A DNA stretch of 44,431 nt from Candidatus Parcubacteria bacterium (GTDB lineage Bacteria; Patescibacteriota; Minisyncoccia; UBA6257; 2-01-FULL-56-20), in contig DAIDJL010000007.1 in assembly GCA_027450205.1 (NCBI GenBank), positions 1 to 44,431 on the forward strand, written 5' to 3'. Positions 20,601 through 28,475 of this stretch are shown here, in pieces. Positions within the stretch are counted from its first letter, which is position 1. Every line of letters starts with the position of its first letter. Both the position numbers and the translations under genes were made by a program. Below the pieces are notes generated by a model, which saw only the letters and a program-made list of their open reading frames with translations, did no database searches and was not told where the DNA came from.

Positions 20601-20680
20601 GAAGCGAGGTCCACGGAGACCGTGGGCGAAAACCTTGTCTGGCATAAAAACAGCTGTGAAAGTGCGGCTGTTTTTATTTT
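20601..20680 (+). ncRNA. Candidate small structured RNA ending in an intrinsic terminator; class not recognised
   Basis: CGAGGT[CCACGG-AGA-CCGTGG]GCGAAAACCTTG nested hairpin followed by 13-bp terminator hairpin. Confidence 0.45.
20644..20680 (+). terminator. Rho-independent terminator
   Basis: ATAAAAACAGCTG-TGAAAGTG-CGGCTGTTTTTAT then TTT. Confidence 0.85.
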
Positions 20681-20715
20681 AAATAGTTTTAACCGGCAAT
20701 ATTCTACTCTGGTGT

Positions 20716-20789
20716 GGGCCGGTCGTTTATGTTGGTAGGATCTCGCTCTTGCCAGACGAGGGAAGCGGGTTCGAATCCCGCCCGGTCCA
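20716..20789 (+). tRNA. Non-canonical tRNA, probably tRNA-Ala(TGC) by position; CCA not encoded
   Basis: GGGCCGG/CCGGTCC acceptor with G3-U70, T-arm GCGGG-TTCGAAT-CCCGC, A73, standard segment lengths; weak D and anticodon stems. Confidence 0.6.
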
Positions 20790-20889
20790 TATAGTGACGG
20801 GGTGGATGCCCGAGCAGAGGATGTCAGAACCTAAAACAATACCTTCTTAAATATCTATAAACGTGCTTAATTAGTGCTATAATACCCCT

Positions 20890-21909
20890 ATGGCACACAA
20901 AGCAACGTTTTTTAACTGTGAGCGGTGGGGTGATGAGGCGAAGTCATATCTGGAGGGGAGCGCCAAGCTAAAGGTGGCGGATGTGACGGTGGAGTTTGTG
21001 GATGATATATTGAGCAAGGATAAGATCCCGGCGCCGGGGAGCGCCGCGGCGAACTTCGATATCGCGGGCGTGTTCATGGATTCGCCGGTGGACGCGGCGG
21101 TGATCGCGGCGCTTCCGGAGCTTAAGTTCATCGCGACGCTTTCGACGGGCTTCGATCATATTGACCTTTCGGCCGCCGCCGCGCGCGGGATCCCGGTGTC
21201 GTCCGTGCCGGCGTACGGCGAGAACACCGTCGCCGAGTTCGCGTTCGCACTGATCCTCGCGCTCTCGCGGAAGATCATCAAAGCCAACGCGCGGGTGCGC
21301 GTGGAAGGCAAGTTCACCACCGACGGCCTGTGCGGTTTTGATCTCGCCGGGAAGACGATCGGCGTCATCGGTACCGGCCGTATCGGCAAGCACGCGATCC
21401 GGATGGCGAAAGGATTCGGGATGAATATCGTCGCGTACGATGTGTATCACGACGACGCGTTCGCGAAAGAGATAGGGTTCACGTATCTCTCGCTCGAGGA
21501 CCTGCTCAAGCAGAGCGATATCATCACGATCCACGCGCCATATCTTCCGTCGACGCATCATCTTATCAATATGGACAATGTTCGGCTTATCAAGCGCGGG
21601 GCGATCCTGATCAACACCGCGCGCGGGGCGATCGTGGAGACAAAGGCGGTCGTGGAGGCGTTGAAAGACGGCACGCTTGCGGGCGCGGGGCTGGATGTGC
21701 TGGAAGAGGAGGTGGCGATGAAAGCGGGGGACATGTCGCTTGATGCGAACCTCATCCAATTACCGAACGTGATCGTCACGCCGCATGACGCGTTCAACAC
21801 GCATGAGGCATTCATTCGTATTTTGGATACCACGATCGATAACATTGTCGCCTTTGTGAACGGCGCGCCGACGAATGTGGTGAAGGCGCCGGCGGCGGAA
21901 GCAAAATAA
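20890..21909 (+). CDS. D-2-hydroxyacid dehydrogenase (D-lactate dehydrogenase-like)
   Basis: GVIGTGRIGKHAIRMAKGFGM Rossmann motif, LINTARGAIVET, VIVTPHDAFNTHEA. Confidence 0.9.
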   Translation: MAHKATFFNCERWGDEAKSYLEGSAKLKVADVTVEFVDDILSKDKIPAPGSAAANFDIAGVFMDSPVDAAVIAALPELKFIATLSTGFDHIDLSAAAARGIPVSSVPAYGENTVAEFAFALILALSRKIIKANARVRVEGKFTTDGLCGFDLAGKTIGVIGTGRIGKHAIRMAKGFGMNIVAYDVYHDDAFAKEIGFTYLSLEDLLKQSDIITIHAPYLPSTHHLINMDNVRLIKRGAILINTARGAIVETKAVVEALKDGTLAGAGLDVLEEEVAMKAGDMSLDANLIQLPNVIVTPHDAFNTHEAFIRILDTTIDNIVAFVNGAPTNVVKAPAAEAK

Positions 21910-21917
21910 CGCGCGCC

Positions 21918-23123
21918 ATGAAGGTAAGTTCACTGAGCGCCCGACAGATCCTCGATTCCCGCGGCCAATGGACCGTGGAGGTGGCGCTTACATTGCAGAA
22001 CGGCGTCCGGGCGACGGCAAGCGTGCCGCAGGGGAAGAGCACCGGCGCCACCGAGGCACGGGCACTTCCCGCTGCCATGGCGGTGCGCAATATAAAGAGC
22101 GTCATCGCGACACGCATCATCCACAAGGATTTTTTGGACCAGGCCGCGCTTGACGAATTTTTGGTAAGGCTTGACGGCACAAAGGCCAAGTCGCGCCTTG
22201 GTGCGAACGCCATTCTGGCGGTTTCGATCGCATTCCTGCGCGCCACCGCCCGTACCAAAAAGGTGCCGCTTTGGAAACATATCCGCGACGTTTACGGTAT
22301 CTGGGTGGATCCGACAACGACCACGCTCCATCCGCGGCTCTTTATGAACGTGGTGAATGGCGGCCTGCACGCGGGCAACAACCTGCATTTTCAGGAATAT
22401 TTGGTTATTCCGCGGGTACGGACGTTTGCTGAATCCGTTGACGTTGGCACTAAAATTTATCACGCGCTCGGCGCGGCGCTCGCGCGCGCGAAAGGGCACG
22501 GCGCGGCGAACCTCGGCGACGAAGGCGGCTTCGCGCCGAATTTTAAGGACGACCTGGAGCCGTTCCGCATGATCCACGCCGCGGCAAAAAAATTAAAACT
22601 TGATAAAAAGATAGACCTTGGTATTGACGCCGCCGCGACCGATATAAAAGGGATGACCCGCGCCCGGTTGAACAATCTATATAAAAAATTGATAAAAGAA
22701 TATGCGCCGCTCTATATAGAAGATCCGTTCAGCGAGAATGATTTCAAAAATTTTGCGGCGATCACGGCGGCGAACGCGGGCGCCGGTGCGGGCGTGAAGT
22801 CCAAGCTTTGGATCGCGGGCGATGACCTGACCACCACGAACACCGACCGCATGGCGCTCGCGCATGCGAAGAAGAGCGTGAATGCCATTATCATAAAACC
22901 GAACCAGATCGGAAGCGTCACGGAAGCGCTGAACGCGGTACGCCTGGCGCGGGAATACGGCTGGGCGGTCGTTGTGTCTCATCGCAGCGGCGAGACGAAC
23001 GACGACTTCATCGCCGACTTCGCTTACGGTGTCGCTGCGGACGGCTTCAAGCTCGGTGCCCCCGCGCGCGGCGAACGTGTCGCAAAGTACAACCGGTTAT
23101 TGGAGATCGAGGAAGGAAAATAA
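21918..23123 (+). CDS. eno: Enolase (divergent)
   Basis: ARQILDSRG, NGGLHAGNNLHFQEYLVIP, GDEGGFAP, IEDPFSENDF, AGDDLTTTNT, IIKPNQIGS, SHRSGETNDDFIADFA. Confidence 0.93.
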   Translation: MKVSSLSARQILDSRGQWTVEVALTLQNGVRATASVPQGKSTGATEARALPAAMAVRNIKSVIATRIIHKDFLDQAALDEFLVRLDGTKAKSRLGANAILAVSIAFLRATARTKKVPLWKHIRDVYGIWVDPTTTTLHPRLFMNVVNGGLHAGNNLHFQEYLVIPRVRTFAESVDVGTKIYHALGAALARAKGHGAANLGDEGGFAPNFKDDLEPFRMIHAAAKKLKLDKKIDLGIDAAATDIKGMTRARLNNLYKKLIKEYAPLYIEDPFSENDFKNFAAITAANAGAGAGVKSKLWIAGDDLTTTNTDRMALAHAKKSVNAIIIKPNQIGSVTEALNAVRLAREYGWAVVVSHRSGETNDDFIADFAYGVAADGFKLGAPARGERVAKYNRLLEIEEGK

Positions 23124-23142
23124 AAAACGGTCTGCCGCGCCG

Positions 23143-23604
23143 TTACGCCGTCTTCTTCTTTGGGCCGTGAAAATGGATAAAATTGTCGAGGCCGAGGTAG
23201 TTCCCCGCGCCCGAGACGATAAGGATGAGCAGGCAAATGATGACGATCACCTCGTTGTTGATGAATTGTGAAACGCTGAATGCGGCAAAGCTGATCGTGG
23301 GCAGATAGCTCACGAGCGTGAGGGCGATGCCCACGATCGCCGCGAGGCGGGTAAGGAGTCCCAACATGAGACAGGCGCCGATGATCAAAAATGCCCACTG
23401 TGCGAACGGCTGCAGCCAGCCGTTGCCGCCAGCCGCGGCAGGTGCCGTTGCAAGCCATGAATAGAGGTTGCCGAATGAGCGCGCGCGGATCTCGGCGCCG
23501 AGCGCGTGATCAAAGAGCGTGCTGAAGCCGAGGTAAAAGAAATTGAGTCCGAGCGCGACGCGGAGAAAAAAGATGATGACGCGCAGGGAGTGGGGGAGTT
23601 TCAT
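23143..23604 (-). CDS. DoxX-family membrane protein
   Basis: LRVALGLNFFYLGFSTL, FAQWAFLIIGACLMLGLLTRLAAIVGIALT. Confidence 0.8.
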   Translation of the reverse strand: MKLPHSLRVIIFFLRVALGLNFFYLGFSTLFDHALGAEIRARSFGNLYSWLATAPAAAGGNGWLQPFAQWAFLIIGACLMLGLLTRLAAIVGIALTLVSYLPTISFAAFSVSQFINNEVIVIICLLILIVSGAGNYLGLDNFIHFHGPKKKTA

Positions 23605-23649
23605 AAGAATGCTATGATAGTATTATAATATATCCATAAGATAACCGTC

Positions 23650-24186
23650 ATGGGGATGGAAAATGAACGCAAGCATTCGTTGGGGCACCGGGCATACGTC
23701 CTCTTTCTTTCAAAGAGGATAAAACTGGTGATATTTTTGTTTGCGTTGACCGCCGCCGCATGGTACAGCGAGCGCTGGGCGCCGTCGTATTATCTGCCAT
23801 TCGTGCAATACGGCGTAGGGTTGCTTGCGCTCTTTAGTGTGCTCTATTTTTTGGCGATCATGCTTTGGACATATATGGAGTACCATTTTTATACCTATAT
23901 GTTCACCGAAGAAGCGTTCATTATGACCTCCGGATATGTCATGCGCACCGAGCTCGCGGCGCTCTATCACCAGATCCAGAACGTGAACATCCAGCGCGGT
24001 CCGCTGGATCGGCTTGCGGGTGTGAGTCAGATCGTCATTTATATGAATGGCTCCGAACGCGACGGCGCCCACAACAAAATCGTCCTGCCGGCGGTGGGGA
24101 AGACCAAGGCAAAGCTGGTCCAGAAGGAGTTGCTTGTGCGTGCGCGCAGGCATGTGGGAAGCCGCTCCGCACTCGCTGAGGAGTGA
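23650..24186 (+). CDS. Bacterial PH (bPH2)-domain membrane protein
   Basis: TM pair then YMFTEEAFIMTSGYVMRTELAALYHQIQNVNIQRGPLDRLAGVSQIVIY. Confidence 0.75.
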   Translation: MGMENERKHSLGHRAYVLFLSKRIKLVIFLFALTAAAWYSERWAPSYYLPFVQYGVGLLALFSVLYFLAIMLWTYMEYHFYTYMFTEEAFIMTSGYVMRTELAALYHQIQNVNIQRGPLDRLAGVSQIVIYMNGSERDGAHNKIVLPAVGKTKAKLVQKELLVRARRHVGSRSALAEE

Positions 24187-24201
24187 GCGCGTGGATCCTT
24201 C

Positions 24202-25545
24202 CTACTGCGGGAAGGTGAACTGCAATAACTTTTGCCCCCGATCGATGAGGTAGAGCGCGTTTTGCTGCGGATCGTACGATGCGTTGGTGCCTGCGGAGAC
24301 GGTGATGAGGTTTTTCAATGCCGCATCGGCGAGATCAAGGAATGCGATGCGGCCGGGGTATTCCACGAAAAGGTGCGTATTGTCCTTATACCAGATGAGC
24401 CCCTGCACATCCGGGGTGTCCGGAAGATCGAAACGATAATACCCCTGCGTCGGGAATACGAATACTTCCAGGCTGTGGTATTCCAATGCCGCGAGCGCGG
24501 TGCCGTCGGCGGTAGGGAAGAATTGTTTGACGTCATTGGCGATCGTGGAAAGTTGTTCATTTGGCACGTTATATGAATAGAGGGTGTTATCACTTGCGAG
24601 GATGCCGAGGACGCCATTCTGTATCCACGCGAGCTGTTTGACGGGTCCTTTGATGAAGAGAGAACTGTCGATCGTATTGCCGGAGAACTTATCGTAGGCC
24701 ACGATCTGAGATGTGCTTGATGCTGACGAATAGCGCGCCCACGCCATGACGGACGGCGAGACGGCAATAGGGGATTCTATTGCTTCTCCTATGGGCGCGG
24801 TATCAATGATGGTCGCACGGCGCGTGCCGCTGTCGATGGCCACGATCTGTGCGGGGGTCTGCACGATGATGCTCGTATCGTCGTATGGATCTATGAATAC
24901 ATTTGTGGTTGGCGTGGACCTTATGCCCGACCGCCTCATGAGCGCGGAAAGGTTGGTGCTTGTCGCAGCCGTAAAATCGTAGAGAGAATAGGTCGTGGCG
25001 CCGGTTTTCTCACTGATCGTGCGGATGATCGCGGTCCTAAGGTCGGTGCTGTGGCTCACTATCGTGCCGTATCCGATGACCTTGCCCCGCCAGGAGATCG
25101 TGGCGCTCGCATTTTGCACGACGATATTTCCATCCGCTTCAAAAAATCCGCCCACTGCCGCCGTGTCCGTCGCGACGTTTACGGCATTTTTTGGTACGAG
25201 CACGGCATACTTCATTTCGGTGACGAGCGACGGGGCAACCTGCGCGTTTTCGGTCCACGCATCATAGCCGGCTTCCGTAAGGGTGAGGGTATAGGTCTTT
25301 GGGAAGAGGCCGGAGATGAACGTGCCACGGCTCAGGAACGCCGACTGGTTCTGGATAGGTTTTCCATTCAGGGTAATTTGCGCATCGTCGGGGAATGACC
25401 TGACGTAGATACCGCCGGCCTTTTCTGCCTCGAGCGTGGAAAAGTTGATGCGCCATCCTTCGGCAAAAAGCACGACGGCTGCGCCGATGACGATGAATAA
25501 AAGAAGAAACACATAGAATATGCGTTTCCGAGTCTGAAGTTTCAT
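24202..25545 (-). CDS. PEGA-domain protein with beta-propeller-like C-terminal region, N-terminal TM
   Basis: GGIYVRSFPDDAQITLNGKPIQ..FISGLFPKTYTLTLTEAGYDAW. Confidence 0.75.
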   Translation of the reverse strand: MKLQTRKRIFYVFLLLFIVIGAAVVLFAEGWRINFSTLEAEKAGGIYVRSFPDDAQITLNGKPIQNQSAFLSRGTFISGLFPKTYTLTLTEAGYDAWTENAQVAPSLVTEMKYAVLVPKNAVNVATDTAAVGGFFEADGNIVVQNASATISWRGKVIGYGTIVSHSTDLRTAIIRTISEKTGATTYSLYDFTAATSTNLSALMRRSGIRSTPTTNVFIDPYDDTSIIVQTPAQIVAIDSGTRRATIIDTAPIGEAIESPIAVSPSVMAWARYSSASSTSQIVAYDKFSGNTIDSSLFIKGPVKQLAWIQNGVLGILASDNTLYSYNVPNEQLSTIANDVKQFFPTADGTALAALEYHSLEVFVFPTQGYYRFDLPDTPDVQGLIWYKDNTHLFVEYPGRIAFLDLADAALKNLITVSAGTNASYDPQQNALYLIDRGQKLLQFTFPQ

Positions 25546-25603
25546 TGCAGACTGATGGTACTACAGTTTTGTCCCCTTTTCCAGTGTCGGCGGGCTTATG
25601 CAC

Positions 25604-25634
25604 TTGATATCTTTTTCCCGCGCGGTGGTATAAT
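25604..25634 (+). promoter_or_regulatory. Extended -10 promoter for candidate ncRNA
   Basis: TTGATA 25604-25609; TGG-TATAAT 25626-25634. Confidence 0.6.
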
Positions 25635-25640
25635 GGAGTT

Positions 25641-25790
25641 AGATCCCGCGCAGATTTCGGATCAAACAATATTAAAGGGGAAAGCAAATCTCTGCCGCCC
25701 GTGGGCCGCAGTTGAGCTTACCCACCTGGCTGTTACGCCAGAAATCTGACGGGATTTAATAAAACACCAGCACACGCCGGTGTTTTTATT
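25641..25790 (+). ncRNA. Candidate stand-alone structured ncRNA (three-helix junction plus terminator); class not recognised
   Basis: AGATCCCGcgCAGATTTC 5' strand pairs with GAAATCTGaCGGGATTT; internal hairpins GGGaAAGC..CTGCcGCC/GGCcGCAG..GCTTaCCC and TGGC/GCCA; terminator AAAACACC..GGTGTTTT. Confidence 0.65.
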
Positions 25791-25876
25791 TTGCGGTCCT
25801 GTATTACCCGATGTGCCTCTTGTTTTAAAAAATCGCCGGGCAAATAAATTGCCCGGCATTGTTGTTGGGTGTATTG

Positions 25877-26224
25877 TCAGCGTATGGGATATGCGACAAA
25901 ACCCAATCCGTTGATATTTTCAGCGATCTCGATCCTCCATTCTTTTACCGGCCGCCGTGCGTTCGCATACTCTTTGGTGATGCGCATGATCTCGCGCGCC
26001 ATTGCTTCCGGCGTGGGGATCGGAGACCAGAGCTTGGGATTGTTCATAAAGGGATGCTCCGTGAATATCCGGCATCGGGTCGTTCGGTCACTGACGCACC
26101 CCGCATAACGAAATGGTCGTGCCGAATCCGCAGGAAATACGGCTCGCAGAAAAGAGATCAGGGCGTCCAGATTCGCCGGTACATTTCCTATAGGTTTTGA
26201 TGCCGGTAGGTCTGCAGCGCGCAT
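25877..26224 (-). CDS. Hypothetical protein
   Basis: ORF with GGAGG 8 nt before ATG 26224; no family recognised. Confidence 0.6.
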   Translation of the reverse strand: MRAADLPASKPIGNVPANLDALISFLRAVFPADSARPFRYAGCVSDRTTRCRIFTEHPFMNNPKLWSPIPTPEAMAREIMRITKEYANARRPVKEWRIEIAENINGLGFVAYPIR

Positions 26225-26247
26225 TTTCAACTCCTCCTAAAAACAAC

Positions 26248-26592
26248 CTATCGTTTTATGGCGGCAATGTCAATCTTTGCCGCAAGGATAAAGTCGTTTT
26301 CCGACAGTCCGCCCATTGCGTGCGTGGTGAGTTCGAAGCGCACCTTGTTATAGAAAATGTAAATGTCCGGATGGTGGCCTTCGGCTTGCGCAATGTCAGC
26401 GGTGGCATTCACGAATTTCATGGCTTCCACGAAATCCTTAAAGGTGAATTCGCGGGAGATCTTTTTCTCGTCGCCGGAAACGCTCCACTCCGGCACCTGC
26501 GCGGCGTATTTTTGCACGTATTCGTGGTCGAGCGGCGGCATACCGCCTTCACACGGGACGCAATGGTTTTGAGATAAATTATTGATGATCAT
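26248..26592 (-). CDS. phhB: Pterin-4-alpha-carbinolamine dehydratase
   Basis: FKDFVEAMKFVNATADIAQAEGHHPDIYIFYNKVRFELTTHAMGGLSENDFILAAKID. Confidence 0.92.
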   Translation of the reverse strand: MIINNLSQNHCVPCEGGMPPLDHEYVQKYAAQVPEWSVSGDEKKISREFTFKDFVEAMKFVNATADIAQAEGHHPDIYIFYNKVRFELTTHAMGGLSENDFILAAKIDIAAIKR

Positions 26593-26614
26593 GATAACGG
26601 TATAAGCGATTTAG

Positions 26615-27508
26615 CTAAAAACTCGCGGGGTTGATGTGGAACGCCGCGCCGACCACGGCGCCGAGCAGGAAGGTGGCAAGCGCGGTGGCGAGCATCAGAC
26701 CGACGGTTTCGGCGAACTCCCGCCAGAACTTCCGGTCGAAGACGACTGCGCCGTAGAACGTGAATCCAGCGACGAGCAGAATGCCGACGGATGTAGAGAC
26801 GACGAATGCGGGGAGCATCACGTGGATCAAGAAGTAGGGGAGCGCCAGCAGGACGACGGAGCAGAAATATGATACCCACGTGAGAAATCCGGAGAGCAGG
26901 GCGGATTTTTCCGTGTCCTGCTTTGCCTGCAGATACGATGCCGAGCCCATGGAGATCGCGGCGGAGAAGCCGACGATCACGCCCGCAACGCCCGCGATGA
27001 GCGTGGAGCCGGTGACGCCGAGGAATCCGGCGTGGACGCCCGTGATCTCCACTATCGCGTCGGCGAGGCCGAGCACGATGAATCCCATGTAACTCACGCG
27101 TCTCTCTTTGAGTTGGCCGATGAGCGCCCGCTCGTGCGATTTTTCATCCTCTATTATTTGCGCGAACCGCTCGCGATGCGATTCGGGAATGGAAGCCGCA
27201 AGGTTCTGATATTTTTGCACGGCACCGGTCTCGTGCGTCTCTAAAAATTTCGTGATGAACGTGACGCCGAACGCGATGCGCAGGAACGAAATGCCCCACA
27301 CGGTATAATGCCGTGGGTGGATCTTCTTCGCATCCGCCTCCGGTAGGAGCGATTTCCAGAAATCGTAATGTCCATGTTCCTGTTCCGAAAGCCGCTCCAA
27401 TGCCGCACGGTTCTCCGGATTCTTTTCCATTTGCGCGAGCCGGTGGTACACAACGTACTCCGTCAGCTCGTTCGTGGCATTCCAGGCGAAAATATCTTTC
27501 ATATTCAT
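26615..27508 (-). CDS. Ferritin-like plus VIT1/CCC1-type membrane protein (MbfA-like)
   Basis: N-terminal EYVVYHRLAQMEKNPENRAALERLSEQEHGHYDFW and ExxxH motifs; C-terminal VIT1 region GLADAIVEITGVHAGFLG..AISMGSASYLQAKQD. Confidence 0.85.
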   Translation of the reverse strand: MNMKDIFAWNATNELTEYVVYHRLAQMEKNPENRAALERLSEQEHGHYDFWKSLLPEADAKKIHPRHYTVWGISFLRIAFGVTFITKFLETHETGAVQKYQNLAASIPESHRERFAQIIEDEKSHERALIGQLKERRVSYMGFIVLGLADAIVEITGVHAGFLGVTGSTLIAGVAGVIVGFSAAISMGSASYLQAKQDTEKSALLSGFLTWVSYFCSVVLLALPYFLIHVMLPAFVVSTSVGILLVAGFTFYGAVVFDRKFWREFAETVGLMLATALATFLLGAVVGAAFHINPASF

Positions 27509-27530
27509 ATATCTTCATTATACCGCAAAA

Positions 27531-27585
27531 CAAAAGCAGCTTTTCACCTCCAGGCAGATGACCGTTCGGCGAAAAGCTGCTTTTG
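27531..27585. repeat. 15-bp perfect inverted repeat, terminator-like for tRNA-Pro
   Basis: CAAAAGCAGCTTTTC ... GAAAAGCTGCTTTTG; on the minus strand followed by TTTT. Confidence 0.85.
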
Positions 27586-27592
27586 TCTCTTG

Positions 27593-27663
27593 TCGGGCCG
27601 CCGGGAATCGAACCCGGTCTAAACGCACCCCATGCGCTCGTACTACCGGTATACTACGGCCCG
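27593..27663 (-). tRNA. tRNA-Pro(GGG), CCA not encoded
   Basis: 71-nt cloverleaf: CGGGCCG/CGGCCCG acceptor (C1-G72), T-arm CCGGG-TTCGATT-CCCGG, loop ATGGGGT. Confidence 0.92.
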
Positions 27664-27673
27664 TTTAATATTG

Positions 27674-28144
27674 CTAGTGTTCTTTTCCGAGCGAGTGATA
27701 ATACGCAGGCCCTGACATATCATTTCGCCTGCGTACTGCCTCATCTTCTTCGTCGTCTTCGTGTTCATTTGCAAGAGCCCATTCTTTAATGATCTTCCCC
27801 GTGGTTTCGCGGCTGGCCATTTCAAACAAGACCTTTTCCGAAAGCGGATCTAGTTTTTGGAGTGAAAGCTGCTTCAGGGTTTCCATGATCCGATTATGCA
27901 AATTCGCTCTTCGGGGAGGAGAATAGCTGCGTTTTTGACGCGGCACATAATTTTCTCCCAGAGCATCTGCATTGCTCGCGTTGCGCAATTCGGCATATTC
28001 CCTGCACGTTTCGAGGAATGCTTCCCTGGCTTTTTCGGTCCCAAAAAGCTTTAAGACGATATCAAGCTTTTCCTTTCCTGAAAGAGCCTCAAATTTTTGC
28101 TCCGTATCTTCCGGTGGTGCTGCTCCCTCAAACTTTGATTTCAT
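27674..28144 (-). CDS. Hypothetical protein
   Basis: 156 aa charged ORF with TATAAT-N6-ATG start. Confidence 0.65.
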   Translation of the reverse strand: MKSKFEGAAPPEDTEQKFEALSGKEKLDIVLKLFGTEKAREAFLETCREYAELRNASNADALGENYVPRQKRSYSPPRRANLHNRIMETLKQLSLQKLDPLSEKVLFEMASRETTGKIIKEWALANEHEDDEEDEAVRRRNDMSGPAYYHSLGKEH

Positions 28145-28174
28145 ATTTCCATTATACCACCGTCTGTGTACTTG

Positions 28175-28399
28175 CTATTTTGTCGCAGCCGCTACCGCCG
28201 TCTTCCGCACCGCCTTGCGCGGTGCTTTATTGAGCGTTCTCAGGCAGCCGGTGCAGACGAGCTGGCGCTTGCCGTCTATCGTTGTGTACTGCAAATTCGG
28301 GTACTTTCGGGTCCAGTTCGTGGGATTATAATGGCCGCGGAGCAATATGCGGTGCCCGCCCATCTGTGAAGTTTTCTCGCATCGCGCGCATTTCCTCAT
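28175..28399 (-). CDS. rpmB: 50S ribosomal protein bL28 with zinc-ribbon cysteines
   Basis: MRKCARCEKTSQMGGHR..NPTNWTRKYPNLQ..LVCTGCLRTLNK. Confidence 0.85.
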   Translation of the reverse strand: MRKCARCEKTSQMGGHRILLRGHYNPTNWTRKYPNLQYTTIDGKRQLVCTGCLRTLNKAPRKAVRKTAVAAATK

Positions 28400-28475
28400 A
28401 TCTTTAGTATTGTGTTTATTGAAAGTATTGTAAACGAAAAGGAGGTTTTGCGCAAGTTGGATGGTATCGAGATCG

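Noticed and set aside
20716-20792. tmRNA 3' end
   Set aside because: The 5' acceptor partner GGGCCGG lies only 74 nt upstream and no tag reading frame is present, so it is tRNA-sized
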